This document shows positions 27,001 to 35,209 of a DNA stretch of 64,000 bases, one piece after another (within the stretch, counting starts at the first letter, position 1; each line of letters opens with the position of its first letter). Source of the stretch: Nannocystis pusilla (GTDB lineage: Bacteria > Myxococcota_A > Polyangia > Nannocystales > Nannocystaceae); the NCBI RefSeq assembly GCF_026626665.1, contig NZ_JAPNKE010000002.1, forward strand, positions 4,937,168-5,001,167, written 5' to 3'. Under the pieces are notes generated by a model that was given only the letters and a program-made list of their open reading frames with translations, was not told the origin of the DNA and searched no databases. A program made the translations under genes and the position numbers.

Positions 27001-27981
27001 CTGGCCCAGCGCGGTCTGCAGCGCCTCGAGCGAGTAGAACATCGCGCTGTCGGTGGTCGGCTGCTGCTTGCGCGCGGCCGCCTTGGCCTTGCCCCCGCCC
27101 GCCTGCGCGCCCTCCTCGTCGATCTGCTGCAGCGCGGCCACCAGCGCGCCCATGTCCTGGTAGCGATCCTCGCGGCGCTTCGACATCGCCTTGAGCACCA
27201 GCGCTTCCACCAAAGGCGGGATCTCGGCCTCCGGCGCCACGCTGCCGAGCGCCGCCGCGGCCGCGAACTTGTGCTGCATCGTCACCTGCGTCGGCCGGCC
27301 GAAGAACGGCACGCGGCCCGAGAGCAGCGTGTACATCAGCACCCCGAGCGAATAGATGTCGCTGCGCTGGTCGACCGCCTCGCCGAGCGCCTGCTCGGGG
27401 GCGATGAAGTGGACCGCGTCGCCGAGCACCACGGTGCCGGCCTCGCGGTCCTGCGTCACCGCCTCGACCGCGACCATGCCGAAGTCGGCGACCTTGACCA
27501 GGTCGTCCGCGCCGAGCAGCACGTTGCCCGGCTTGATCGCGCGGTGGATCACCCCGGCCTCGTGCGCCGCCTGCAGCCCCTCCGCCACCTGCAGGGCGAT
27601 CGCTCGCACGCGCGGCCACGGCAGGCGGCCGGTGCGGCGCAGCAGCAGGCCGAGGTCCTCGCCCTCGAACGCCTCGGTCACCACGTACACGTCGCCCTCG
27701 GGCGCGATGTCGGCGTCGAGCACCTCGAGCACGCTCGCGTGCAGCACCGCCGCGGCGGCCCGCGCCTCGCGCAGCAGGCGCTCGGCCTGCGCGCGGTCCT
27801 GCGAGAACTCCGCGCGGCAGATCTTGATCCACACCTGCGTCGGTGGGTCGATGAACTCGGCGAGGAACGTGTCGGCCACGTCGCCGCGCGAGAGGTGCTG
27901 GAGGATCTTGAACTCGTCGGCGAAGACGTTCCCGATCCTCGCCTTCGGGCTGCGGTCGACGACAGACTGCGCTTCACTCAT
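24028..27981 (-). CDS. Kinase-like protein (HRA instead of HRD) fused to a long TPR array
   Basis: 1317 residues. The N-terminal ~280 form a Hanks-type kinase domain: VAIK-like Lys in VWIKICRAEF, catalytic loop GVIHRAIKPGNVLL, VADFGMV, APEQALGEAVDQRSDIYSLG and the terminal Arg in SKRREDRYQDM. The Asp of HRD is Ala, and the glycine-rich loop is degenerate (LSRGDVADTF), while DFG and APE persist. This pattern predicts a pseudokinase or very weak kinase. The remaining ~1000 residues are helical repeats of TPR type (for example ALARLYERGQQWDAAVQTLD, NWTAMLGRADLTFEAGEWEA, KAFEVAAALDPGNADRWQIL). The last ~250 residues are less repetitive (LACHARDLYPPHYAFM-like region, HALDLYPPHYAFMIID) and look like a separate domain. 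No membrane segment. It is probably a scaffold in signalling. Confidence 0.88.
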   Translation of the reverse strand: MSEAQSVVDRSPKARIGNVFADEFKILQHLSRGDVADTFLAEFIDPPTQVWIKICRAEFSQDRAQAERLLREARAAAAVLHASVLEVLDADIAPEGDVYVVTEAFEGEDLGLLLRRTGRLPWPRVRAIALQVAEGLQAAHEAGVIHRAIKPGNVLLGADDLVKVADFGMVAVEAVTQDREAGTVVLGDAVHFIAPEQALGEAVDQRSDIYSLGVLMYTLLSGRVPFFGRPTQVTMQHKFAAAAALGSVAPEAEIPPLVEALVLKAMSKRREDRYQDMGALVAALQQIDEEGAQAGGGKAKAAARKQQPTTDSAMFYSLEALQTALGQTQDPQAQIDILRKMEKALTQLAGGAGGKEGQAWQQWIAQGLDYAYYNLAAQHLGAEQWQELVQTYREHAELTGDRTMKTGLYGAMGYVLDKSLGDIPGAIAAYRKMIQLDPTSQDAVLALARLYERGQQWDAAVQTLDHFLSLCADPALRTEELTHVGKLLHEKLVASERAEAYLRGALEHTPGHVPALTLLADMYRGRKDWRELAAVCEALLTHATSYYERVEFGIEAGFIHYRQLGDIAKATEIFARVIELDPENVRVGTVLSKIYYEAGNYVGAAPIYEMLVRKAPGAPISVKAHVELCLRAARVERLLGRSQRALKLFKKALDLEPNNWTAMLGRADLTFEAGEWEAAFTYYEQLLAASAKEKTEKVSAAIHVRLAEVCKRRGQTQKAPGYLRKALELDANNWQALEATLEHQLAAEDWQGALNTRRAMINASGDDNVKFELFVASGKLFRDRLRDPQKAVIAFQRAVELRPRDLVVLHLLLDTFTERKMWQEAVGVLDRIVDVEPDPVRRARFHYTAAVLLRDNLAQVDGALARFDRVLDEDPSQLKAFQAIDKLLTQRKEWKGLDRAYRKMINRLPPDGETPLRTMLWSNLAEIYRTRLGDFRAAAKAFEVAAALDPGNADRWQILVELYEALVRNNNAREFSEPLIRAHFTLLRIEPHRYASYHRLFEIYVARRELDKAFCVARTLVFVKQANAQETTFYNRYPQPEFRRIKQRLGEDLLCRCVFHADEDAGVGAVLGLLAPVLAGWRPKMLPYPLRPSDRVDPEDDGSLVSKMFVYVTQVYGHPQPDLYFRPDEPGDVAVLNVERGGSVRPTIIALGGALAEKAENNLAFTLGRHALDLYPPHYAFMIIDRSPENLKDVLMASMHVCKVGAPELSSGAQALAREVTKHLPPAALERLASALQRLVKGGEVDVKRWARAAELASYRAGFLFCNDLATAAHAIGQEQRVFGAILAPKEALRELVVYSVSEEYFEARRGLGLNVA

Positions 27982-28188
27982 GGCGGGCTACCGAGGCCCA
28001 CTCTACTCGATCTCCTGGACCTCCCCACAGCCGCACGAAACCGCCTTTTCGCCCCAAATCGCCAGCGGATCGGCTTTTAGCGCGAGTTCGAGCGCCGCGC
28101 TTGTACATGCAGGCCCCGGGCTCGCGGCGCGATCGCAGGTGCGGCGTCGGCGTCACGACCGCAGGTCCTCGCACGAGGCGGGCGCGGG

Positions 28189-28368
28189 GGCGCCGGCGAT
28201 CACGACGGCGGGTCATCGCCGCGCCACGGAACCGGCGCCGCAGAGCGCGACGGCAGGTCATCGCCACGCGGCTGAGCCGGCGCCGCAGAGCGCGACGGCA
28301 GGTCGTCGCCACGCGACTGCCTCGGCGCCGCAGATCACGACGGCAGGTCGTCGCCGCGCGACGCAGGT
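28189..28368. repeat. Tandem repeat, four 45-bp units
   Basis: Units begin at 28189, 28234, 28279 and 28324, each starting GGCGCCG and containing ACGGCAGGTCATCGCC with small variations (ACGGCGGGTCATCGCC in the first unit). The 45-bp period is 15 codons. The rightmost unit overlaps the 3' end of the small minus-strand gene at 28335, so the array may have grown from that gene's tail. Confidence 0.85.
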
Positions 28369-28562
28369 CGCGGGACGCCGCGCGACGGATCGTCGGCCTC
28401 GATCTTCTGCAGCGCCGCCGCCACCGCGTCGCGCAGGCCCGCCGCCGCCGCAGGCCGCATGCGCACCGTCACCGAACCGACGCTCACGTGCAGCATCCCA
28501 CAACTGCACTGCAGCACGGTGCATTGTTCGTTTTGCGCGACTGTTCGGGTGCGGTGCTCCAT
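28335..28562 (-). CDS. Small Cys-containing protein (75 aa)
   Basis: The ATG at 28562 begins MEHRTRTVAQNEQCTVLQCS followed by CGMLHVSVGSVTVRMRPAAA, a helix and a short basic tail. C-x(5)-C-x-C with H nearby could bind zinc or form disulfides. A strand pair followed by an amphipathic helix (LRDAVAAALQKI) resembles small myxobacterial proteins of unknown function with a CGxxHLxxGxVTxRL core. The stop falls in a 45-bp tandem repeat, so the C-terminal ~12 residues may be recent additions. A start at 28619 is possible but adds unconserved residues. Confidence 0.55.
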   Translation of the reverse strand: MEHRTRTVAQNEQCTVLQCSCGMLHVSVGSVTVRMRPAAAAGLRDAVAAALQKIEADDPSRGVPRPASRGDDLPS

Positions 28563-29008
28563 AGCTACGTATCCTGCCACAGGCGGCCGCTCCCTGCACG
28601 CGCTTCCAGTTCGCTGCACCGCGAAAACTCTCCCGCCGACGCCCCGGTCTCACTTGACGTCGATGTTGACCGGTCCTTTGGGACCTGTCCTTCGCGCCAG
28701 ATTAATACCGCCACCGACCGCCGCACGACCCTGAGCTCGCGGCGCGCCACCGACCCCCGGCGCGCCCGCGGCCACGACCTCCCAGCCCCGTAACTTCGCC
28801 CTTCGGGCCCCATCCACCGCTATCCGAGTCACGGCGCTGCGGGCCGTGCCTCGCCCGGGCGGCCGCGCAAGACGGGCGGCCGCGCGGCCCCCGTCCGTCC
28901 GCCTCTGCCGGGCCGTCGTCGGCCCGCCTTCACCCCCCGACTACCCGATCGATCGCGCCGCGCGAGCCTCCGCCGCCGGAGCCCGCGCGTCGCCACGGAG
29001 ACCGCGTC
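28563..29008. other. Gap with one palindrome copy and no supported gene
   Basis: This 446-bp gap contains one clear hairpin of the dispersed family at 28669-28690 (ACCGGTCCTTTGGGACCTGT), where GGTCC and GGACC pair around TTTG. The reading frames across the gap have no recognisable motifs. The promoter of the small lipoprotein at 29009 should lie near the right end. Confidence 0.4.
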
Positions 29009-29296
29009 ATGTCCAAGATCTTCACAGCCCTCCTCATCGCCCTCTCCCTCACCGCCGCCGTCGCCTGCGACGAGCCCGACGACAAGAACATCGAGCGCAC
29101 CGACACCGGCGACGAGTCGACCGGCGGCGAGGACGACAGCACCTCGACCGGCGACGACACCGCGGAGGTCCAGACCACCACCGCCGCGACCACCGAGGAC
29201 GACGGCGAGAAGCCCGGCTGTTTCAACGGCAACGGCAGCGTGCTCGAGCTCCCGCCCACCGGCGGCCCGAACGGCACCCTCGGCGACGACTGCTGA
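29009..29296 (+). CDS. Small Thr/Asp-rich lipoprotein
   Basis: 95 residues: signal peptide FTALLIALSLTAAVACDEPD with lipobox AVAC, then an acidic Thr/Ser/Asp stretch (DDSTSTGDDTAEVQTTTAAT) and a short C-terminus with two Cys (GCFNGNGSV, GTLGDDC) likely to form a disulfide. It resembles just the anchor and linker of the larger lipoproteins in this window without a folded domain. It may be a surface-exposed spacer or a decayed remnant of a larger gene. A GGAGACC motif precedes the ATG. Confidence 0.7.
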   Translation: MSKIFTALLIALSLTAAVACDEPDDKNIERTDTGDESTGGEDDSTSTGDDTAEVQTTTAATTEDDGEKPGCFNGNGSVLELPPTGGPNGTLGDDC

Positions 29297-29297
29297 T

Positions 29298-29342
29298 CGT
29301 CACATGACCGCAGAGACATGACCAAACAGACATGTCTCTTCA
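29298..29342. repeat. Palindromic repeat cluster
   Basis: CACATGACCGCAGAGACATG, ACCAAACAGACATGTCTC: degenerate copies of the dispersed palindrome beginning 2 nt after the lipoprotein stop codon. Confidence 0.7.
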
Positions 29343-29439
29343 AACCCACGATCCGTCCGTGGCCCTTCCCGCGGGCGCTGCCCTTTGCCGGCGAGCTCGG
29401 CTAGAGTCGTACGCATGACCGAGCTCGCGACGCGACTGG

Positions 29440-30615
29440 ATGATCTCGCTGGCGGCAGGCATGGGCGGCGCGCTCGCTGGCTGCGCTCCGCGATCCGCGA
29501 CGGCGGCCCCGCCCGTGCGTCCCGCGCCACCGCCGGGTGGGCCGCCCGGCGGCCTCGACCAGCTCCTGGCGGCCTGCCGCGGCGCGCTGGTCACCGGCGC
29601 CCGCATCTCCGACGGCGCGGAGCTCGTGCGCATCGGTCAATGGTGCCAGCAGCACCACGCGGTCGCCGATCGCTACGGCGCGGGCGACCTCGTCGAGGCG
29701 CTCGAGCAGAAGATCGCCGCGCTGCTCGGCTTCGAGGCGGCGTGCTTCATGCCGACCGGCACGATGGGTCAGCTCTGTCTCCTGCGGCTGTACGCGGATC
29801 GCAGCCGCGGTCGCGCGCTCGGCGTGCACCCGTCGTCGCACCACCTGCTCCACGAGAACGCCGCGGTCGAGGTGCTGCACGGGATGCACGAGGTGGTCCT
29901 GTCGCCGTGGGGTCGACCGCTGCTCGGCGACGACGTCCGCCGCGCGCAGGAGTCGCTGGCCGTGGTGTCGGTCGAACTGCCGATCCGCTGGACGGGGCAG
30001 ATGCAGACGTGGGCCGAGCTCGAGGACCTGAAGGCAGCGTGCCGCGAGCGAGGCGTGCCGCTGCACGTCGACGGCGCGCGCCTGTGGGAGGCGGCGCCGG
30101 CGTTCGGACGTCCTCTCGCCGAGGTCTGCCGGGGCTGCTCGTCGGTGTACGTCTCGCTGTACAAGACGATCGGCGCGCTGGGAGGCGCGGTCGTGGCCGG
30201 CTCGAAGGAGTTGATCGACGGGGCGCGGCTGTGGCGGCACCGGCATGGCGGCAACGTCGCGGCGTATTTTCCCTACGCGGCTTCGGCCGCGATGCGCATC
30301 GACGACGTGCTGGCGCGGATCCCCAGGTGGGTGACGCGCGCGCAGCAGCTGGCGGCCCGGCTCGCCAAGGACGCGCGGGTCATCGTGGCGCCGGAGGTCC
30401 CGCCCACGAACCTGTTCCACGTCTACGCGCGCATCGACGCGGCGGAGTTCCCGAAGCGGCTGGAGCAGGTCGCCCGCGACCACAAGATCTGGGTGGCGCA
30501 CGGAGCGGGGCGAGCTCGCGTCCCGGGCTTCCTCGACATCGAACTACAGCCCGGCGCGGACGCCGAGACGATCACCGACGACGAGGCGGTCGCGGCGATC
30601 CAGGCGTTGCTCTGA
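29440..30615 (+). CDS. PLP-dependent threonine aldolase/beta-eliminating lyase family protein
   Basis: This 391-residue protein is of the PF01212 family, which cleaves threonine-type beta-hydroxy amino acids or aromatic amino acids. Signatures: ACFMPTGTMGQLCLLRLYAD, HPSSHHLLHENAAVEVLHGM, PLHVDGARLWEAAPAFGRPL with the PLP-contacting Asp, and the Schiff-base Lys in SVYVSLYKTIGALGGAVVAG. The first ~40 residues are unusual: MISLAAGMGGALAGCAPRSA looks like a lipoprotein signal. An upstream ATG at 29415 in another frame (MTELATR) could supply a Tat-like R-R-D-W start after a small frame correction. An exported or anchored copy of a normally cytoplasmic enzyme would be odd. A Pro-rich linker follows. 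Confidence 0.8.
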   Translation: MISLAAGMGGALAGCAPRSATAAPPVRPAPPPGGPPGGLDQLLAACRGALVTGARISDGAELVRIGQWCQQHHAVADRYGAGDLVEALEQKIAALLGFEAACFMPTGTMGQLCLLRLYADRSRGRALGVHPSSHHLLHENAAVEVLHGMHEVVLSPWGRPLLGDDVRRAQESLAVVSVELPIRWTGQMQTWAELEDLKAACRERGVPLHVDGARLWEAAPAFGRPLAEVCRGCSSVYVSLYKTIGALGGAVVAGSKELIDGARLWRHRHGGNVAAYFPYAASAAMRIDDVLARIPRWVTRAQQLAARLAKDARVIVAPEVPPTNLFHVYARIDAAEFPKRLEQVARDHKIWVAHGAGRARVPGFLDIELQPGADAETITDDEAVAAIQALL

Positions 30616-30726
30616 GCCGGCGAGGAGCTCACCGAGCGGAGCGCCCCCTTGACGGGAGCGCTCCTCGACGAGCTCCGCGCGCGCGCTGGACCGGCAAACC
30701 GCCCGTTCATGGCCTTGCCTCGCACG

Positions 30727-30791
30727 AGGCATATGCCCGTGAAACATGTCCGAATCACCATGCCCCATCGGACATGTCATTCGAGACATGA
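30727..30791. repeat. Palindromic repeat cluster between convergent genes
   Basis: GGCATATGCCCGTGAAACATGTCC, CACCATGCCCCATCGGACATG, TCATTCGAGACATGATC: about four copies or half-copies of the dispersed family ending at the stop codon of the membrane fusion protein gene. Confidence 0.8.
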
Positions 30792-31928
30792 TCACCCCAC
30801 GGTCGGCACCACCTCGACCGCCTGCCCGCTCTCGAGCGTGTCGGGCGGCTGCAGCACCACCTCGTCGCCCGCGGCCACCCCTTCGAGCACCTCGATCTCC
30901 TTGCCGAGGTCGCGGCCGAGCTTCACCGGCACCAGCGTCACGGCCCCCTCGCTCACCTTCGCCACCAGCGTCCCCTCCTTGCGCACCACCAGCGCGCTCG
31001 CCGGGATCATCGGCACCGGGCGGGCGCGGGGCACCTGCAGGCGCGCGTACACGAACGAGCCCGGCAGCACCGACTCGTCGCCCGGGACCTCGATCTCCAC
31101 GCGGAGCGTGCGGGTCCGCGTCTCGAGCACCCCGCTCGTGCGCGTCACCACTCCTTCACCGTGCGCGACGGGTCGCGCGGCGAGTACAGCTCGGCCGCGT
31201 TGCCGACCCTCACGTCGGCCGCGTGGCTGTCGGGCACGTCGACCAGCACGCGCAGCTTCGACACGTCGGCCAGCTCGTACAGCGGCGCCCCGCCGGCCGC
31301 GGCCGGGCCGACCAGCGCGCCCGAGTCGACCAGGCGGCGCGTCACCACCCCGTCGAACGGCGCCACGATCTGCTGGTAGCCGCGCAGCGCCTGCAGCCGC
31401 TTGAGGTCGGCCTTGCGCGTCGCCACCAGCGCGTCGGCCGAGTTGGCCAGCGCCAGCGCGTCGTCGGCCTCCTGCCGCGACACCGCGCCGCTGCCCGCCA
31501 GAGTGCGCGTGCGATCCGACGTCGTCTGGTGGATCCCCACGTTCGCGCGCGCCTCGGCCAGGCGCGCGCGCCAGCCGGATCTCCTCGTCCGTCTCCGGCG
31601 CCTCGATCTCCGCCAGCACCTGGCCCGCCTTCACCGGGTCGCCGAGCTCCACCAGGTAGCGGCGCACGAACCCGGTCGACTTGCTGTACAGCGTCGACTG
31701 CCGGATCGGCGTCGAGCTGGCCGGCAGCGTCAGCTCGTGCGCCTCTTCGCCGGCGCGGACCGCCGCCGTGCGCACGCGCTTCGGCCCGGTCGCCTGCGCC
31801 AGCGTCCGCGCCCGCGCGTCGCGCTGCTCGAGCCGCGGGCCGACGCCGAGCACCACCGCCCCGGCGAGCACCGCCGCGATCATCGCCATCACCGGCCAAC
31901 CTGCCCTCTTGGACTGCATCGTCGTCAT
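30792..31928 (-). CDS. RND efflux membrane fusion protein (HlyD/AcrA-like), two frameshifts
   Basis: The periplasmic adaptor links the RND pump to an outer-membrane channel. N-terminal anchor: AGWPVMAMIAAVLAGAVVLG. Biotinyl-lipoyl half: STGFVRRYLVELGDPVKAGQ, VLAEIEAPETDEEIRLA. After a break near 31570: SRQEADDALALANSADALVA and QQIVAPFDGVVTRRLVDSGA with LVGPA. After a second break near 31145: GVLETRTRTLRVEIEVPGDE, PMIPASALVVRKEGTLVAKV and EVLEGVAAGDEVVLQPPDTL. All segments are in the expected order, so the frameshifts look like sequence errors in G/C runs. Its ATG overlaps the stop of the RND gene (ATGA), so the two are translationally coupled. No TolC-type gene follows. Confidence 0.85.
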   Translation of the reverse strand: MTTMQSKRAGWPVMAMIAAVLAGAVVLGVGPRLEQRDARARTLAQATGPKRVRTAAVRAGEEAHELTLPASSTPIRQSTLYSKSTGFVRRYLVELGDPVKAGQVLAEIEAPETDEEIRLARAPGRGARERGDPPDDVGSHAHSGGQRRGVAAGGRRRAGAGQLGRRAGGDAQGRPQAAAGAARLPADRGAVRRGGDAPPGRLGRAGRPGRGRRGAAVRAGRRVEAARAGRRARQPRGRREGRQRGRAVLAARPVAHGEGVVTRTSGVLETRTRTLRVEIEVPGDESVLPGSFVYARLQVPRARPVPMIPASALVVRKEGTLVAKVSEGAVTLVPVKLGRDLGKEIEVLEGVAAGDEVVLQPPDTLESGQAVEVVPTVG

Positions 31929-34900
31929 GTGCTCTCCCTCGCGTCAAAGTCACCGGGATCGGCGAGATCGGGGTCGATCGCGGGCGCGCGCCAGCGCTGC
32001 GCCAGCACGCTGTAGACCACCGGCACGAAGCCCAGCGTCGCCAGCGTCGCCCCGGCCAGGCCGCCCATCACTGCGCGGCCGAGCGCCGCGTTCTGTTCGC
32101 CGCCTTCGCCGAGGCCGAGCGACATCGGCAGCATGCCGATGAACATCGCCGTCGCCGTCATCAACACCGGGCGCAGGCGCACGCTGCCGGCCGTCAGCGC
32201 CGCCTCGGCGGCGGACATGCCCTGCGGTCGCAGCTCGTTGGCGAACGACACCACCAGGATCGAGTTGGCCGTCGCCACGCCGATGCTCATCACCGCGCCC
32301 ATCAGCGACGGGATGCTGAAGGTCGTCCCGGTCGCGAACAGCGTGAACACGATGCCCACCGCTGCGCCGGGCAGCGCCATCAGGATGATGAACGGCAGCT
32401 TCCACGACTGGAAGTTGATCACCATCAACGCGTAGACGAGCAGCGCCGCGAACCCGAGCCCCACCCCGAGCCTGGCGAAGCCGACCTGCATGCTCTCCGC
32501 CTGCCCGCGCACCGCGATCGTCGCCCCCGGCGGCAGCGCCTCGCGGTGCTTTTGCACGATCGCCTCGATCTGCGCCACCGCCGACCCGAGGTCCGAGTCC
32601 TGCACGTCCGCGCGCACGTTGTAGGTCGGCTGCACGTTCATGTGGCTGACGAACACCGGCGTCGTCGCGCGGCGGAAGTCGGCCACGTCGACCAGCAGCT
32701 TCTGCTCGTCCGTCGCCGTCGGCAGCGACAGCCCCTGCAGCGCCGCCAGCGAGTCGACGCGGTGCTCGGGCACCTGGATCGCCACCGGGTAGGCGAAGTT
32801 CGACTTCGGGTCGGTCCAGAACGTCGGGCTCACCTGCGTCGACGACGAAACCATCAGCAGCAGGTTCGCCGCCACGTCGCGCTCGCTCAGGCCGGCCTCG
32901 TGCGCGCGCTGGCGGTCGACCTCCACGTGCAGCCGCGGCGCCGCCACGATCTGATGCAGGTGCACGTCGACCACCCCGGGCACCGCGCGCAGCTCGGCCT
33001 CGAGCGAGCGGGCCGCCTTGAGCGTCGCGTCGCGCTGCGCCCCCGACACCTGCACGTCGATCGGCGACGGCAGGCCGAAGTTCAGGATCTGCGTCACGAT
33101 GTCGGCCGGCTGGAAGTAGAACGACAGCTCGGGGAACTCGCGCGGCAGCACCTCGCGCAGCTCGCGGACGATGTCGGCGGTGGCGAGCGTGCGCGCGTGG
33201 GCCAGCGTCAGCAGGATCTCCCCGTCGGACGAGCCGACGTTGCTGCTGTCGGTGATCGCCAGCGTGTAGCCGCTCGGCATGCCGATGAAGTCGAGGATGC
33301 TCTCGCGCTGGTCGGCCGGCACGATCTCGCGGATCCGGTCCTCCACCCGCGAGAACCACCGCTCGGTCTCCTCGATGCGCGTGCCGGGCGGCGCGGTCAC
33401 GTGCAGGCGCACCTGCCCGGCGTCGACCTGCGGGAAGAAGTCGCGGCCGACGAACGGCGCCAGGGCCACCGTCGCCGCCACCACCGCCGCGAACAGCGTC
33501 GCCACCGTGCGCGGGCGGCCGAGCGCCCACGCCAGCAGGCCCACGTAGCGCGCGCGCAGGCGCTCGAAGCTCGCCTCGAAGCCGTGGTGGATCCGCGCGA
33601 ACACCCCGCGCTTCGGCGCGTGGTCCTCGTGCTCTGCCAGCAGGTACTGCGCCAGCGTCGGCACCAGGGTGCGCGACAGCAGGTACGACGCCATCACCGC
33701 GAACGCCACCGCCATGCCCATCGGCAGGAAGATGAAGCGAGCCGGGCCCTCGAGGAACACCACCGACACGAACACGATGCTGATGCACAGCGACGCCACG
33801 AACGCCGGCACCGCGATCTGCTGCGCCCCGTCGAGGATCGCCCGCGTCAAGCGCTTGCCCATCGCCAGGTTGCGGTGGATGTTCTCGATCTCCACCGTCG
33901 CGTCGTCGACCAGGATGCCGACCGCCAGCGCCAGGCCGCCGAGCGTCATCACGTTGATCGTCGCCCCCAGGGCGCGCAGGCACAAGAGCGCGATGATCAC
34001 CGCCAGCGGGATGTTGATCGCCACCAGCACCGTCGCGCGCACGCTGCCGAGGAACAGCAGGATCATCGCCGCCGTGAGCACCATCGCGATCACGCCCTCC
34101 ACCAGGAGGCCGTCGATCGCCCGGGTCACGAACGTCGACTGGTCGGACAGCAGCTCGACCTCGAGGCCCTCGGGCGCCGCCGCGCGGATCACCGGCACCA
34201 GCGCCTTGACCCGCTCGGCCACCTCCGTCGTCGACGCGTCGCCGGTCTTCATCACGCTGAGGACCACCGAGCGGCGGCCGTCGCGACGGGCGATGTTGGT
34301 CTGGATCGCGTAGCCGTCATGGACATGGGCAACGTCGCGGACGAACAGCTGGCGCCCGGCCGCGCCGGTGATCGGGATCTCGTTGAGCGCCGCGATCGCC
34401 TCCGGGCTGCTGTTGAGGCTGATGCGGTACTCGCGTTCGGCGATCTTCGCCGCGCCTGTCGGAAGGGTCAGGTTCTGCGCCGCGATCGTCTGGCTGACCT
34501 CCGCCGGCGAGACCCCGTGCGCGCGCAGGGCCGCCGGGTCGAGGTCGACGGTGATCTGGCGCTGCTTGCCGCCTGCGGGCAGCGGGAAGCGGGTCCCGCG
34601 GACCACGCTCAGCATCGTCCTCACGCGCTGATTGACGTGATCGTAGACCTCGGCCTCCGACAGCGTGTCGCTCGAGAACGCCAGCTGTGGATCGGCACGC
34701 TCGACGCCGTGTAGCGGAGGATGATCGGTGGCACGATGCCGGGCGGCATGCGGCGCACGATCGTCTGTGACACCGCGGTCGCCTGCGCCATCGCCGAGGC
34801 CACGTCGGCGTCGGGCTGCAGGAACAGCCGGATCACCGACACCCCGTCGAAGCTGTCGCTCTGGATGCTCTGGATGTCGGCCACGTTGCCCGCCAGCGAC

Positions 34901-35105
34901 TGCTCGCTGAACAGCGTGACCTGTTGCTCGATCTGCTGCGCCGGCAGGCCGTGTATGTCCACACCACGCTGATCACCGGGATGTCGACATCCGGCAGCAC
35001 GTCGGTGGGCGTCTGCCGGACCACCCAGATGCCCGACAGCAGCAGCATCAGGGCCATCACCACGAACGTGTACGGGCGGCGCAGCGCGAGTCGGACGATC
35101 CACAT
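31925..35105 (-). CDS. RND-family efflux permease, two frameshifts near the N-terminus
   Basis: About 1060 residues in total, normal for an AcrB/CzcA-superfamily inner-membrane pump. Start: MWIVRLALRRPYTFVVMALM, then TPTDVLPDVDIPVISV. Breaks near 34955 and 34693 separate LPAQQIEQQVTLFSEQSLAG and RRMPPGIVPPIILRYTASSV from the long remainder. TM4 carries the proton-relay-type acidic pattern LAVGILVDDATVEIENIHRN; other landmarks are AVIIALLCLRALGATINVMT and VAFAVMASYLLSRTLVPTLA. The second porter half ends with MSIGVATANSILVVSFANEL. The sequence is closer to HAE1/hydrophobe-type than to metal pumps by TM4, but the substrate is unknown. Operon order is permease then fusion protein, behind a TetR gene. 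Confidence 0.87.
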
Positions 35106-35150
35106 GGGCGGTTACCGGGGCGGAGCGAGGTCGAAGGAGAGCGTGGTAGA

Positions 35151-35164
35151 TGACTGTTTAGTCA
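35151..35164. promoter_or_regulatory. Putative TetR operator in the efflux promoter
   Basis: TGACT-GTTT-AGTCA is a perfect 5-bp-arm inverted repeat in AT-rich sequence 46 bp upstream of the RND start. Read on the minus strand it contains TTGACT, a -35-like hexamer, so repressor binding would block transcription. The sequence resembles known AcrR/TetR-family operators of the type TnACTnnnnAGTnA. The most likely ligand is the TetR protein encoded just upstream at 35210. Confidence 0.7.
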
Positions 35165-35209
35165 AGTTCGAGGGCGCAAAAACGCGCAGCAGGGCCGGCT
35201 CCGAGCGGC

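Noticed and set aside
23830-28080. A 1416-residue plus-strand reading frame over the kinase-TPR gene
   Set aside because: It is Arg/Leu/Val/Asp-rich shadow sequence antisense to a clear kinase-TPR gene.
28189-28368. 45-bp array as CRISPR
   Set aside because: Units are contiguous with no spacers and diverge gradually.
30727-30791. Palindromes as intrinsic terminators
   Set aside because: No U-tract follows the hairpins on either strand, and many copies lie inside coding regions.
30746-34714. A 1322-residue plus-strand reading frame over the RND genes
   Set aside because: Antisense shadow of MFP and RND genes; no motif, composition dominated by Arg/His/Asp.
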